A DNA stretch of 64,000 bases from Ralstonia pickettii (GCF_030582395.1 NZ_CP104382.1:744001-808000), one strand, 5' to 3'; counted from the first letter of the stretch, positions 43,031-52,929 are shown. Numbers and translations: made by a program. The notes: generated by a model not told the origin, from the letters alone.

Positions 43031-46000
43031 ATGCAACGCTTCCTGAACTTCCTGACCAACTCACGCACGCTATCCATTCTTGGCGTGATCGTGCTGACCA
43101 TCTTCCTGCTGCTGATGGCGCAGACCTTCGAGGTTGGCCTGGTCTGGGTCGGCATCGCGCTGGGTGTGCTGCTCGCCTTGTGGCTGCTGACGTATCTGTG
43201 GAAGCGCTGGCGTGCGCGTCAGGCCAGCAACAAGCTCGAAGGCGTGCTGGAACAGGCCACCGCCGACAAGACCGCCACACCAGACAAGCGCGAAGAAGTG
43301 GAAGCCCTGCGCGTGCGCTTGGCAGAAGCCGTCAAGACCATCAAGCGTTCCAAGCTCGGGCAGATGTCGGGCAGCGCGGCGCTGTACGAGCTGCCCTGGT
43401 ACATCGTGATCGGCAACCCGGCGGCGGGCAAAAGCACGGCCGTGCTCAATTCCGGCCTGCAGTTTCCGTTTGCCGACAAGGGCGGCGCGGTCATCCAGGG
43501 CATCGGCGGCACGCGTAACTGCGACTGGTTCTTCACTACCGAAGGCATCCTGCTCGACACGGCGGGGCGTTACTCGGTGCACGAAGAAGACCGCCGCGAG
43601 TGGCTCGGCTTTCTGGACCTGCTCAAGCGCTATCGCCCGAAGGCGCCCATCAACGGCATCGTCGTGACGGTGAGCGTGTCGGAACTCACGCAAAACCGCC
43701 CCGAATTCGCCATCAACCTGGCCAAGAACCTGCGCCAGCGCGTTCAGGAACTGACCGAACGCCTGGAAGTGTTTGCGCCGGTGTACGTGATGTTCACGAA
43801 GGCCGACCTGATCACCGGCTTTACCGAATTCTTTGGAGACAGCGAGAAGCAGGAGCGTGACCGCGTTTGGGGCGCCACCCTGCCCTTCGAGCCCGATTCA
43901 AAGCCCGACGTGGCGGCCGTGTTCGACCAGCGCTTTGACGAGCTGTGCGACGGGCTGAAGGAGATCAGCGTTGCGCAGATTGCGCTGCACCGGAACAACA
44001 AGCTGTCGCCGGGGCTGCTGAGCTTCCCGCTGGAGTTTGCGTCGATCAAGCCGACGCTGCGCGCGTTCCTGATGACGCTGTTCGATGAGAACCCGTTCCA
44101 GTACAAGCCGGTGTTCCGCGGCTTCTACTTCACCAGCGCGCTGCAGGAAGGTGCCACCAATAGCGTGTCGGCCGAGCGCATTGCGCGCCGCTTTGGCCTG
44201 TCGACGGACGGTGCCGCACGCCCGCGCGAGGTGTTCTCCAAGAACGGCTTCTTCCTTCGCGACCTGTTCTCGAAGGTGATCTTTGCCGACAAGCAGACGG
44301 TGCGGCAATTCGCCAGCCCCGCCAAGACGCGCCTGCGCATCGCCACGTTCTTTGCGCTGGTGCTCGCCCTGGGTGTGATGCTCGGCGGCTGGACGTGGTC
44401 GTACATGGGCAATCGCACCCTCACTGCCAACGTTCAGGCCGACCTCGACAAGATCGTGAAGATGCAGCAAAACCGGGTAGACCTCCAGGCTCGCCTGGAG
44501 GCACTCGACATCCTGCAAGACCGGATCGAACAGCTCGACCGGTATCGCAACGACCATCCGCTCGCGCTGTCGCTCGGCCTGTACCAGGGCTACACGCTGC
44601 AGCACAAGCTGCTCGACGAGTACTACAACGGCCTGCGTCAGGTCATGCTCAAGCCCGTGGGGGGCGCGATCGAAACCTTCCTGGCAGAAGTCAACGCGCA
44701 TCCCGATCAGTTAGCACCGATGGTGCGCCCGCCGGAAACCGGCGCTGTGATGACCACGTCCGTGACGACGGCCACCACCACCGTGGGCGGTGCCTCGGGT
44801 GCCGCTGCCAACGCGCCTGCCGCACCAAACCAGGCTACAGCATCGACCGGGGCCAAGCGCTACACCGATGCCTCCCCCACCAACGTGGAAGACGGCTACA
44901 ACGCGCTCAAGACCTACCTGATGCTGTCGGACAAGCGCCACGTGGAAGTCGCGCACCTCACCGATCAGATCACGCGATTCTGGCGCGGCTGGCTGGAAGA
45001 CAATCGGGGCAACATGCCGCGCGAGCAGATGATCCGCTCGGCGGAGCGCAACCTGTCGTTCTTCCTGGCCCGCGTGAACGACGACAACTGGCCGCTGCTG
45101 GAAGGCAACCTCTCGCTGGTCGACCAGACGCGTGAGAACCTGCGCCGCGTGGTGCGCGGCATGCCCGCACGCGAACGTGCGTACGCCGAGATCAAGGCCC
45201 GTGCCTCCACGCGCTACGCCCCGATGACGGTCGCACGCATCGTCGGCGATACCGGCGCCGGCCTGGTTGCGGGCAGCTACGCCGTGCCCGGCACGTTCAC
45301 CAAGGAAGCGTGGCTGGGCTACGTGCAGCCCGCCATCAAGGAAGCAGCCAACAAGGAACTGCAGACCAAGGACTGGGTGCTGAACGTCGCCGCGCGCGAC
45401 GACCTCACGCTGGAAGGCAGCCCTGAGCAGATTCAGAAGGCGCTGGTCACGATGTACAAGACCGAATACGCGCGCGAATGGCAACGCTTCATGCAAGGCG
45501 TGGCGATCCAGGATTTCTCCAGCTTTGATCAGGCCGTCACTGGCATGAACCTGCTGGGGGACCCGACCAACTCGCCGATCCGCAAGGTGCTCGACACCGC
45601 GTATGAGCAGACGTCGTGGGACAACCCGTCGATGTTCAACGCGGGCCTGAAGCAGGCCAAGACTGGTGTGCTCGGCTGGTTCAAGCAGCTGTTTGCGCGC
45701 CAGACGCCGTCGCAGGTGAACGTCAACCTGGAGGTGGGCGGCAATGCCGATGCCGGCGCCATTCCGATGGGCCCGGTGGGCAAGGAGTTCTCAGGGCTGG
45801 CACGCGTGGTGGTCATGCGCGACGACAAGTCGCTGCTGCGCGGCTATATGGATTCGCTCTCCAAGGTGCGCACGCGCTTCAACCAGATCAAGAACCAGGG
45901 CGACCCGGGGCCGGGCGCGCGCCAGCTGATGCAGCAGACACTGGACGGCAACGGCTCGGAACTGGCCGACACGCTCAAGTATGTGGATGAGCAGATGCTG

Positions 46001-46972
46001 ACCGGCATGACCGACAGCGAGCGCGCGACGCTGCGTCCGCTGCTGGTGCGCCCGCTGCTGCAGTCGTATGCGGTGGCGATCCGCCCGGCCACGACGGAAG
46101 TCAACAAGGTCTGGAACGCCCAGGTGTATCAGCCGTTCGCCACCACGCTGGCCGACAAGTACCCGTTTGCACCCAACGCCAAGATCGAGGCCAGCGCGGC
46201 TGAGATCGGCCAGGTGTTCGGTCCGGACGGCGCAATCGCGAAGTTCGCCAGCACGACGATCGGTCCGCTGTCGGTGCGCCGTGGCGACATGATCGCCTCC
46301 CGCACTTGGGGTGACCTGGGCATCGCGTTTGTGCCCGAGTTCACCACGGGTTTCACCCGCTGGATCGCGCCGCTCACGGGTGGTGCCGCCGGTGGTGCTG
46401 GCGGTGCCGCAGCCGCAGCGCCGCAGACCGTGTTCCAGATCCTGCCGGTGCCGTCGCAAGGCGCCACCGAATACACGATCGAGATCGACGGGCAGCAACT
46501 GCGCTATCGCAACACGCCGCCGCAGTGGGCCAACTTCGTGTGGCCCAATCCGCAAGGCACCCCGGGTGCGCGCGTGACGGCCACCACGTTTGACGGCCGC
46601 ACGGTGGAGCTGCTCAACGAGCCCGGCCGCTTCGGCCTGGAGCGCCTGATTGCGACAGCGCAACGCAAGCGTCGTCCGGACGGCGCATTCGATTTGTTCT
46701 GGACGAAGGACAACCTGACGGTATCTATCAGCCTGCGCATCATCAGCAGCCCGCAGGCCGGCGGCACGACGGCATCGGATTCGCCGCAAGGCCAAGGCCT
46801 GCGCGGCTTGCGCCTGCCGACGTCGATTGCCGATGCATCGGCACCGCAGAACACCCTGACGCCGCCTGCTCCGGCAGCGCCCGGAGGCACGGCGCCTGCC
46901 GCGCAAGCGGCCGTGTCTACACAGGCCGCACGCCACAACATCACGGAAGAGCAAGGAGGGACGGCGCAATGA
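43031..46972 (+). CDS. tssM: T6SS membrane-core protein TssM (IcmF family)
   Basis: 1,313 residues. Two membrane helices (about 14-32 and 38-58), an ImcF-related cytoplasmic GTPase-like domain with the P-loop GNPAAGKST (about 127-135) and DTAGRY (about 177-182), a third helix at ~438-457 (FFALVLALGVMLGGWTW), then a large periplasmic part ending in the IcmF C-terminal beta domain (about 1110-1250). TssM, with TssL and TssJ, makes the trans-envelope channel that docks the baseplate. tssL and tssJ are not in this window. The P-loop variant fits the class of TssM with intact Walker A. The last codons overlap tagF by ATGA. Confidence 0.96.
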   Translation: MQRFLNFLTNSRTLSILGVIVLTIFLLLMAQTFEVGLVWVGIALGVLLALWLLTYLWKRWRARQASNKLEGVLEQATADKTATPDKREEVEALRVRLAEAVKTIKRSKLGQMSGSAALYELPWYIVIGNPAAGKSTAVLNSGLQFPFADKGGAVIQGIGGTRNCDWFFTTEGILLDTAGRYSVHEEDRREWLGFLDLLKRYRPKAPINGIVVTVSVSELTQNRPEFAINLAKNLRQRVQELTERLEVFAPVYVMFTKADLITGFTEFFGDSEKQERDRVWGATLPFEPDSKPDVAAVFDQRFDELCDGLKEISVAQIALHRNNKLSPGLLSFPLEFASIKPTLRAFLMTLFDENPFQYKPVFRGFYFTSALQEGATNSVSAERIARRFGLSTDGAARPREVFSKNGFFLRDLFSKVIFADKQTVRQFASPAKTRLRIATFFALVLALGVMLGGWTWSYMGNRTLTANVQADLDKIVKMQQNRVDLQARLEALDILQDRIEQLDRYRNDHPLALSLGLYQGYTLQHKLLDEYYNGLRQVMLKPVGGAIETFLAEVNAHPDQLAPMVRPPETGAVMTTSVTTATTTVGGASGAAANAPAAPNQATASTGAKRYTDASPTNVEDGYNALKTYLMLSDKRHVEVAHLTDQITRFWRGWLEDNRGNMPREQMIRSAERNLSFFLARVNDDNWPLLEGNLSLVDQTRENLRRVVRGMPARERAYAEIKARASTRYAPMTVARIVGDTGAGLVAGSYAVPGTFTKEAWLGYVQPAIKEAANKELQTKDWVLNVAARDDLTLEGSPEQIQKALVTMYKTEYAREWQRFMQGVAIQDFSSFDQAVTGMNLLGDPTNSPIRKVLDTAYEQTSWDNPSMFNAGLKQAKTGVLGWFKQLFARQTPSQVNVNLEVGGNADAGAIPMGPVGKEFSGLARVVVMRDDKSLLRGYMDSLSKVRTRFNQIKNQGDPGPGARQLMQQTLDGNGSELADTLKYVDEQMLTGMTDSERATLRPLLVRPLLQSYAVAIRPATTEVNKVWNAQVYQPFATTLADKYPFAPNAKIEASAAEIGQVFGPDGAIAKFASTTIGPLSVRRGDMIASRTWGDLGIAFVPEFTTGFTRWIAPLTGGAAGGAGGAAAAAPQTVFQILPVPSQGATEYTIEIDGQQLRYRNTPPQWANFVWPNPQGTPGARVTATTFDGRTVELLNEPGRFGLERLIATAQRKRRPDGAFDLFWTKDNLTVSISLRIISSPQAGGTTASDSPQGQGLRGLRLPTSIADASAPQNTLTPPAPAAPGGTAPAAQAAVSTQAARHNITEEQGGTAQ

Positions 46973-47964
46973 GCCAGACCCAGTTGCAGCTTTCGTACTT
47001 CGGCAAGCTTCCGTCTCGCGGTGACTTCGTCAAAAGCGCCAACAACGTCCAGCTGCTCGACACGCTGGACCGCTGGCTGGCGCAAGGCATGGAATTGCTG
47101 GCCGAAGCCCCGGACTGGAAGTCGACCTATGACAGTTGGAAGCCGGTGCAGTTTGCGTTTCTCGGCTCGCAGAGCAAGCTCGCCATTGCGGGCACGCTCA
47201 TGGCCAGCAGCGATCTGTCTTCGCGCCGGTTTCCGTTCCTGACGGCGGCGGCCATGGAGGTCGAGCGCCCGATCAACTTCATCGCCCGCAGCCCGATTGC
47301 GCTCGCCCGGCTTTGGACACGCGCCGGCCAGCAGATGCTCTCGCTCGGCACCGCCACCGACGCCACTGAAGGCCTGCGCCTGCTGGCCGAAGGGCAGCAC
47401 GGCGTGGAGACCGGCACGGGCGGCACCAGCACGCAGTCGCACGACGCGAGCTTTTCGGATTTCATCGACTTCCAGACCGTCGCCGGCCTTGAGCAGATGC
47501 TGCGCGCTGAGGGCCACAACATCCGTCTGCGCCGCACCCTGCTCGCGCTTGGCACCTTGCTGCAGCCTGTGATGGCCAATGGCTCGTCGCGGCTTGAGAA
47601 AGGGCTCACGCTGCCGCTGCCGGCAGACCCGCTCTATCGCAGCCTGGTTGCGAGTTTCTGGCTCGAGCTGGTGTCGCGCTTCCTGCAGCGGGCGGACTTC
47701 GAGCTGTCGCTGTTCCTGGGCGATATCAATGGCGCCGAGCGGTTGGTCATCGGCTTCAACGGCGCCTCGTCACGCACGTTGCACAGTGTGATGTCCCCAC
47801 TGGCGTATGCCGAACAGAACATCAACATCGACGATCCGGAATGGGTCGACCAGCACGTCAGCGGAGATTACGGCTTGGCCAAGTTCGTGAGTTACCTGGA
47901 TCAACCGCAGCTGTCGCTGCGCGTGGCGGTCGATACCTTCCGCGAAGTCTTCATCGGAGAATGA
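46969..47964 (+). CDS. tagF: T6SS-associated protein TagF
   Basis: 331 residues. The TagF N-terminal domain (about 8-130) has the signature SYFGKLPSRGDFVKS, LLDTLDRWLAQGMEL and SSRRFPFLTAAAME. The C-terminal half (about 190-331) is an extra domain common in Burkholderia and Ralstonia TagF. TagF proteins hold back T6SS after translation, often by binding Fha or the membrane complex. It begins inside the tssM stop (ATGA) and ends at 47964, with the OmpA-like gene 2 bp on, so tssM-tagF-ompA are one transcript. No signal peptide or membrane helix. Confidence 0.92.
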   Translation: MSQTQLQLSYFGKLPSRGDFVKSANNVQLLDTLDRWLAQGMELLAEAPDWKSTYDSWKPVQFAFLGSQSKLAIAGTLMASSDLSSRRFPFLTAAAMEVERPINFIARSPIALARLWTRAGQQMLSLGTATDATEGLRLLAEGQHGVETGTGGTSTQSHDASFSDFIDFQTVAGLEQMLRAEGHNIRLRRTLLALGTLLQPVMANGSSRLEKGLTLPLPADPLYRSLVASFWLELVSRFLQRADFELSLFLGDINGAERLVIGFNGASSRTLHSVMSPLAYAEQNINIDDPEWVDQHVSGDYGLAKFVSYLDQPQLSLRVAVDTFREVFIGE

Positions 47965-47966
47965 AC

Positions 47967-48785
47967 ATGGGTCTGGATGCAATCAAGCGCGGCTTCCGGC
48001 CTGCAACACTGGTGACGAACGCCGCCATGCTGGCCTGCCTGGCAAGTGCCCTGCCCGCGCATGCCGCAGCGGGCGATGCCGCGCCCGTGCCGGGCCAGGT
48101 CGTGGCCGGCGGCATGGTGCCGGACGAAGCCACCAAGGCAACCGTGCTGGCCAAGCTGCGCGAGTTGTACGGCAGCGCCAACGTGGTCGACCAGATCGAA
48201 GTGGGCAACGTGGTGTCGCCGCCCAACTGGTCGGCCAATGTGCAAAAAATCCTGTCGCCGGCCATCAAGCAAGTCAATCGCGGGCAGTTGAACATCGACG
48301 GCACGCAGGTGTCGCTACATGGCGACGTCGGCAACGAGGCGCAGCGCCAGCAGTTGACCAGTGACATGGCGACGGCGCTGGGCCAGAGCTACACGATCAA
48401 GAATGGGCTGCGCGTAGCGGCCGTGTCCGAGCAAGGGCTGCTGGACCAGACGCTGGCCAACCGCATCATCGAGTTTGAAACCGGCAGCGCCACGCTCACC
48501 CCCAAGGGCCGCGCGATTCTGGATGAAATGGCCGCCGTACTGCCGCGCCTGAACGGCCGCAAGATCGAAATCGTCGGCCACACCGACAACTCCGGCAGCC
48601 GAGCGTTGAACCTCAACCTGAGCCAGGCCCGCGCCGAGACGGTCAAGAACTACCTCATCGCCAAGGGCGCCGAGCAAGGCACGCTGACCGCGATGGGCGT
48701 GGGGCCGGATCAGCCCGTGGCGGCCAACAACACCGATGAAGGCCGCTCGCGGAATCGGCGGATCGAGTTTCGGGCGAGCAAGTGA
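47967..48785 (+). CDS. OmpA-family peptidoglycan-binding protein of the T6SS
   Basis: 272 residues with a signal peptide (about 1-31, LVTNAAMLACLASALPAHA). A BON-like segment lies around 85-150, and the OmpA C-terminal domain is at about 160-270: IIEFETGSATLTPKGRAILDEM, IVGHTDNSGSRALNLNLSQARA and NRRIEFRASK. The Asp and Arg that hold diaminopimelate are in NSGSRALNLNLSQAR. TagL/TagP-type proteins fix the T6SS complex to the cell wall, often as a fusion with TssL; here it is a separate periplasmic protein. I chose ATG 47967, which has GGAGA 6 bases upstream, over ATG 47961. Confidence 0.9.
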   Translation: MGLDAIKRGFRPATLVTNAAMLACLASALPAHAAAGDAAPVPGQVVAGGMVPDEATKATVLAKLRELYGSANVVDQIEVGNVVSPPNWSANVQKILSPAIKQVNRGQLNIDGTQVSLHGDVGNEAQRQQLTSDMATALGQSYTIKNGLRVAAVSEQGLLDQTLANRIIEFETGSATLTPKGRAILDEMAAVLPRLNGRKIEIVGHTDNSGSRALNLNLSQARAETVKNYLIAKGAEQGTLTAMGVGPDQPVAANNTDEGRSRNRRIEFRASK

Positions 48786-49777
48786 GGCGGGAGGACGCTC
48801 GTCGGCGGGCACGGTTGCGCGAACCGTCGCCTGCTGCACCTCCGCGGGAAAGTGACGGGCGGCACCGCCAACATCGGATTCAGACCGCGTATTCTGAACC
48901 CACCCGGATATCCGTCTTCCCTGTTGCCGAATTCTCGCCGCTTCTCGAGCCTTTCTGGTGGTTGTGGTGCCATCTTGTGTGGGCATGGCAGCAGCTTGTG
49001 CATTGGCTCGCCAGTCTGCGGCAAGGGCCGCCTGTCGTGGTTATTGACGGCGTCATTGACGGCGTCCTCGTGGGCGATGCTGCGTTCGATGCGTACCAGC
49101 GAATGGGGCTGTTCCTCGCGGCTGAGGCGCGGGCCACGCCCGACTACCACGGTCACGATGATCGCGAGGACAGCTATTACCGCGTGACGCCCGTCGTGAT
49201 TACGCTGATCGGCGGGCAAGTCATTCACTTTTGTGAGTATCAGATGACGGACCGGCCTGTGCCATCCAACGCCGCCTATTTCGCGGGGCTTAACGGGATG
49301 CGTATGCGTGCCGCGGGGTGGCGGGATGGAGAAGTCTTCTCAGCTTGGGGGTTGCGCCTCGAAGGATACGAGGCGGCGCAAACTGTTTACATCGCGCAGC
49401 GCGCCCGAAATTTTCCCGAGCCTTTGGATACGCTATTGACGCGTCGCACAGAAGGTTTCAGTCAATTGATGAGCATAGTCGGCGTGGCGGTTGGCACGCT
49501 TGTGCTTGTCACGATTGTGGGATTGCTCGGGGGTGAATTCGATTTGGAAGAGGCAGGCATCCTTATGGCCCTGATAACAGGAGTCTTTCTGTCAGTGCCT
49601 GTGCTGTTTCTGATTGTCTATGCCCTGATCCGCCTGATGGCGGGGCCCCTGCGGCCCATCCCAGAAATGATGGCGGCTGGTGAATACGGCAACCGCCATC
49701 TCCGCCTGCGCAGCTTTGACTTCGGCCGCTGTGAGCGTGCGGTATTTGAAGCGTTGGAGCGACATGAAGAGAATTAG
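48782..49777 (+). CDS. Membrane protein of unknown function in the T6SS block
   Basis: Up to 331 residues; the start is uncertain. GTG 48782 overlaps the OmpA-like stop, but the first ~45 residues are Arg-rich and look like run-through. Residues ~48-80 are aromatic and hydrophobic (FSPLLEPFWWLWCHLVWAWQQ), followed by a soluble region with two ID GV repeats (VVVIDGVIDGVLVGDAAFDAY). Two membrane helices are at ~232-255 (IVGVAVGTLVLVTIVGLLGG) and ~262-288. I do not recognise a family. It shares direction with the T6SS transcript but lies on its own among accessory genes. Confidence 0.72.
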   Translation: MRREDARRRARLREPSPAAPPRESDGRHRQHRIQTAYSEPTRISVFPVAEFSPLLEPFWWLWCHLVWAWQQLVHWLASLRQGPPVVVIDGVIDGVLVGDAAFDAYQRMGLFLAAEARATPDYHGHDDREDSYYRVTPVVITLIGGQVIHFCEYQMTDRPVPSNAAYFAGLNGMRMRAAGWRDGEVFSAWGLRLEGYEAAQTVYIAQRARNFPEPLDTLLTRRTEGFSQLMSIVGVAVGTLVLVTIVGLLGGEFDLEEAGILMALITGVFLSVPVLFLIVYALIRLMAGPLRPIPEMMAAGEYGNRHLRLRSFDFGRCERAVFEALERHEEN

Positions 49778-49852
49778 TCGTTCGCGGCTAGGTGCATGCA
49801 AGCGCGCAGTGTCCTCCCAGCAAGTAGGCATTAACGGTTGACAGCAACGCAC

Positions 49853-51406
49853 ATGACACCGTCCGCCCCATCGACCCTGCCCGATTCCGCCCCGACCGAA
49901 GCCGATCGGGAAGCCTGCCTGCGTCGGCTGAGCGAGTATTCTCCGGACGCGCCCGATGCTCCAGTGCCGTTCAGCCAACGTCTGGCGGAGACTGAAGGGT
50001 GGTCGCGTTTATATACGCTGACTGTCATCGAGGAATACAAGCGCTTCGCGTATCTGGCGGTGTTTGCAGGGCACCCTGTCACACCTTCCGAAGCGATCGA
50101 TGCCGCCTGGCACCTCCATCTGCAATATTCGAAAGAGTATTGGACGGTGTTCTGCGGCGAAGTACTGCGCGCGCCGCTGCATCATGCGCCCGGGATTGGC
50201 GCGCCGGACGAAGACGACGCCTACGCGCAGCATTACGCGCAAACACTGGAAAGCTATCGGCGCACGTTCGGCGAGGCGCCGCCGGCCGATGTCTGGCCGC
50301 GGCCGGAGCAGCCCGAGGCAGCCCAGGCCCCGGAAACTGTCGTCCCCACACGGCATGCGCCGGAGCCGGTCATGCCGCCGCCCGCATCCACAGCGCGCTC
50401 ATTCATGCCATCCGTATGGCTTGTGATCGCCGTCAGCCTCATCGCAATCACCACGAATGTCGCCTCGGATGTTCATGTGCTGAGCTATTCAGGGCCACGC
50501 TTTCTCGCGTTCTATCTGGGTGTGTGCGTGATGGCGTGTCTGCTGATCCGGGGCCTGCATCGCGCTGCCTACAGCCGGAACCCCTGGGGGGCCGCGGGTG
50601 GCAGCGTACCGCGTCAGCTGACACCTGCCGAAGCCGCGCTGATCGCCGGCGATGCGACGCGAATGGCGCAGGTTGCGGCCTTGACGTTGCTGGATGCAGG
50701 AGCGATCCGCATCGTCCCTCCAGCAAAGAAAAAACGAGACCGCAACACCTACGTGGTCGCGAACCAGGACCGCCCCCCAGAGCGCGACGTCAGCGCATGG
50801 ACATGGCTCGCCCGGCAAACGCAGCAGCGCTCGCCATGGCCGAACTTCCAGGATCGGCTCGTCGACGATGCACCCGAGATGACAGACCGGCTACGCAGCG
50901 AGGGATGGATGTGGACCCGCGGCGCGATGCGCGGAACGACGCTCGCAGCGTGGGCCATTGTGCTGGCGACGCTGTGGCTCGGTGTGATGAAGGCCTTTGT
51001 GGGCTTGTCGCGAGGGCGCCCGGTTATTTGGCTGCTGATGGAGATGGCGCTGTTCGGAATCGTCTACTGGTGGGTGACGGCGCGACTGATCGGCGTGGGC
51101 CGTGCCGGTCCCACCGCGGGCGCCAACGCTGCGCTCGATGTTTATCGGCAGCGCGGCCAGCAGGGGCCACGTTCAGGTTTGTCAACGCACGATCTACTGT
51201 GGCTGACTGCGTTTGGCGGCACCAGCGTGCTGGCCAACACAGCATGGGCCGGATACCGATCGATCTTGGGACCACCCGCCGGCGCCAGTTCTGGCGGCTC
51301 CGGAGCCGACACGTCGAGCAACTGCAGCTCAAGCAGCAATGGCTCCAGCAGCTGCAGCTCGAGTAGCTGCGGATCCAGCGGCTGCGGCGGTTGTTCGAGC
51401 AGTTAG
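49853..51406 (+). CDS. TIGR04222-type membrane protein with Ser/Cys/Gly-rich C terminus
   Basis: 517 residues from ATG 49853. An N-terminal domain (about 20-140) has WSRLYTLTVIEEYKRFAYLA and SEAIDAAWHLHLQYSKEYW; membrane helices follow at ~185-202, ~216-232, ~364-382 and ~390-412. A middle soluble segment (VPRQLTPAEAALIAGDATRMA, ALTLLDAGAIRI) matches my memory of the TIGR04222 group. The tail is a low-complexity run of Ser, Gly and Cys (about 460-517) with six Cys in the last 40 residues, ending SGCGGCSSS, also typical of that group. Function is unknown. The neighbouring tssA gene is convergent, 5 bp away. No link to T6SS other than position. Confidence 0.82.
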   Translation: MTPSAPSTLPDSAPTEADREACLRRLSEYSPDAPDAPVPFSQRLAETEGWSRLYTLTVIEEYKRFAYLAVFAGHPVTPSEAIDAAWHLHLQYSKEYWTVFCGEVLRAPLHHAPGIGAPDEDDAYAQHYAQTLESYRRTFGEAPPADVWPRPEQPEAAQAPETVVPTRHAPEPVMPPPASTARSFMPSVWLVIAVSLIAITTNVASDVHVLSYSGPRFLAFYLGVCVMACLLIRGLHRAAYSRNPWGAAGGSVPRQLTPAEAALIAGDATRMAQVAALTLLDAGAIRIVPPAKKKRDRNTYVVANQDRPPERDVSAWTWLARQTQQRSPWPNFQDRLVDDAPEMTDRLRSEGWMWTRGAMRGTTLAAWAIVLATLWLGVMKAFVGLSRGRPVIWLLMEMALFGIVYWWVTARLIGVGRAGPTAGANAALDVYRQRGQQGPRSGLSTHDLLWLTAFGGTSVLANTAWAGYRSILGPPAGASSGGSGADTSSNCSSSSNGSSSCSSSSCGSSGCGGCSSS

Positions 51407-51411
51407 CCCGC

Positions 51412-52488
51412 TCAGCTGGCGCTTTCCGATGGCGGATCGCCCAGGCCCAGCAGCTCCTCGATCTGCGACAGCGTCGCATCGTCCTTGACCACCGTGCGCA
51501 GCCAGGCGTGCAGCGGCATGTCGCCCCACTTCGCGGCACGTGCGGCGAGGTAGGCAACGGGGCTGTGCGGCTCGGTCTGGCGGAAGAACTCGGCCACATC
51601 GCGCAGCTGGTTCAGCGCCTGGGCGCGCGTGCGGATGGGGCCGGAAACCATCGTTTCGATGACGGTGCCGGCGGCAGACTGCGTCGCCGGTTGCGAAGCG
51701 CCCTTTGCTTCCACGGCGGTTGGCTTGGGCTCCGGCTTGCCACCGAAGCGCTCCACCAACGCGCGCACCGCCTGCAAGGCTTCGCGCGCAGGGCGGAAAC
51801 TCGGCGCGTGATCACCCGCCCGAGCGTCGAGCACAGACTCCAACCGCAGCAGCGCGGCGCCGCAGCCGACCACATCGTCGTGCAGCGTCTTGTAGAACGC
51901 AGGCGGCGTGGCCCGTCGTGCGGATTCAAACTGCTCCTGCGTGATTTTTCCGCGCGACAGCTCGTCGGCCTGTTCCGGATCGCGGCGGATGGCTTCGACC
52001 AGGCTGGTCGCGACTTCCCAATCGATCAGGCTGTAGCCGCCCTTGCCCGCCTCCACCAGCGGCACCTCGCGAATGAGCTGGCTCGAACGCGTCGCAAGCC
52101 ATGCCATGCTGCCGGTGCGGGCCTCAGGATCATCCGCTTCCGGCAGCGGATAGAGGTGCTCCCAGAACTGCTCGCACAATCCGGCGATCAATTCGTAGCC
52201 CTCGCGCAGGCCGGCAAAGCCACGCTCCTTCGACAACGCCTCGGCCAACCATGCGGCCAGGCGCAGATCCTTCGTGCGGTTCTGCAGCAGCGACGTGCTC
52301 TCGGCGATGACGGCGCGCCAATCCGCTTCCTTGATCTCCGTGACCCACTCACCTTGATCGAGTGACGGGTCATCAAACCGGCGCGCATCCTGGATGCTGT
52401 CGAATTCTGCAGAGAAGAGCATGTCTTCGCCGCACGGTTGTGCCCCGGGCAGCGGAGCGAGCAATTGGTCAAACGGAAGAGTGGCCAT
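51412..52488 (-). CDS. tssA: T6SS assembly protein TssA
   Basis: 358 residues with the ImpA N-terminal domain (about 8-130: PCGEDMLFSAEFDSIQDARRF, WRAVIAESTSLLQNRTKDLRLAAWLAEAL, FAGLREGYELIAGLCEQFWEHLYP). A linker (~230-275) and a C-terminal helical part with VSGPIRTRAQALNQLRDVAEFFRQTEPHSPVAYL follow. This layout is that of short TssA (TssA1 type), which sits at the baseplate and primes sheath and tube growth. It is on the minus strand behind the periplasmic-protein gene and faces the plus-strand block. It is the only core structural gene in the window besides tssM, vgrG and PAAR. Confidence 0.94.
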   Translation of the reverse strand: MATLPFDQLLAPLPGAQPCGEDMLFSAEFDSIQDARRFDDPSLDQGEWVTEIKEADWRAVIAESTSLLQNRTKDLRLAAWLAEALSKERGFAGLREGYELIAGLCEQFWEHLYPLPEADDPEARTGSMAWLATRSSQLIREVPLVEAGKGGYSLIDWEVATSLVEAIRRDPEQADELSRGKITQEQFESARRATPPAFYKTLHDDVVGCGAALLRLESVLDARAGDHAPSFRPAREALQAVRALVERFGGKPEPKPTAVEAKGASQPATQSAAGTVIETMVSGPIRTRAQALNQLRDVAEFFRQTEPHSPVAYLAARAAKWGDMPLHAWLRTVVKDDATLSQIEELLGLGDPPSESAS

Positions 52489-52521
52489 GATCGAAAACGA
52501 AACCGGAATGCAATACGAAAA

Positions 52522-52929
52522 TCAGGGCTTGCCGACGCGGCAATCCGCCAGCGCCAGCGTCAGGCCAACGAACTGCCGGTTCAAGCAGTCCAGCGGGATG
52601 TCCTTGCTGGGCTTGTACGCCGCAAGCTTGTGATCGGGAAACAGCGCCTTGAGCGCGTCACGCTGATCGTCCTGGAACGGCGCGCCCACCTTCAGATCTT
52701 CCGTCACGGCCAGCGTGTTCAGGCTGTCGTCGGACAACGGATAGACCTGGCCCTTGAAAACCAGGCGGCGACCGTCGTATTTCTTTGATGCGGTCGGCGC
52801 GTCCTTGAAATATTCGGTCAGCACCTGGCGGTACGAAACCTGCAACGGGGTGTCGTCCTGAGCGAAGGCGGGCGTGACGAGCAACGCGACCACAGCAGAA
52901 GCGGCGGCGAGGCGGGACAGTGCGTTCAT
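52522..52929 (-). CDS. Small periplasmic protein next to tssA
   Basis: 135 residues from ATG 52927-52929 with a signal peptide (MNALSRLAAASAVVALLVTPAFA, cleavage near residue 23). The mature part has QVSYRQVLTEYFKDAPTASKKYDGRRLVFKGQVYPLSDD and later LDCLNRQFVGLTLALADCRVG. The GRRLVFKGQV strand and C-terminal strand layout suggest a small OB fold like the tRNA_anti-like periplasmic domain; this is only a by-eye match. Two Cys near the C terminus could pair. It is 33 bp before tssA in the same direction and may be co-transcribed with it. Function unknown. Confidence 0.75.
   Translation of the reverse strand: MNALSRLAAASAVVALLVTPAFAQDDTPLQVSYRQVLTEYFKDAPTASKKYDGRRLVFKGQVYPLSDDSLNTLAVTEDLKVGAPFQDDQRDALKALFPDHKLAAYKPSKDIPLDCLNRQFVGLTLALADCRVGKP

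Noticed and set aside
49999..51366. 455-codon frame on the plus strand within the TIGR04222-type gene
   Set aside because: Composition is Arg/Ala/Cys-rich without helices or motifs, while the other frame has clear membrane helices.
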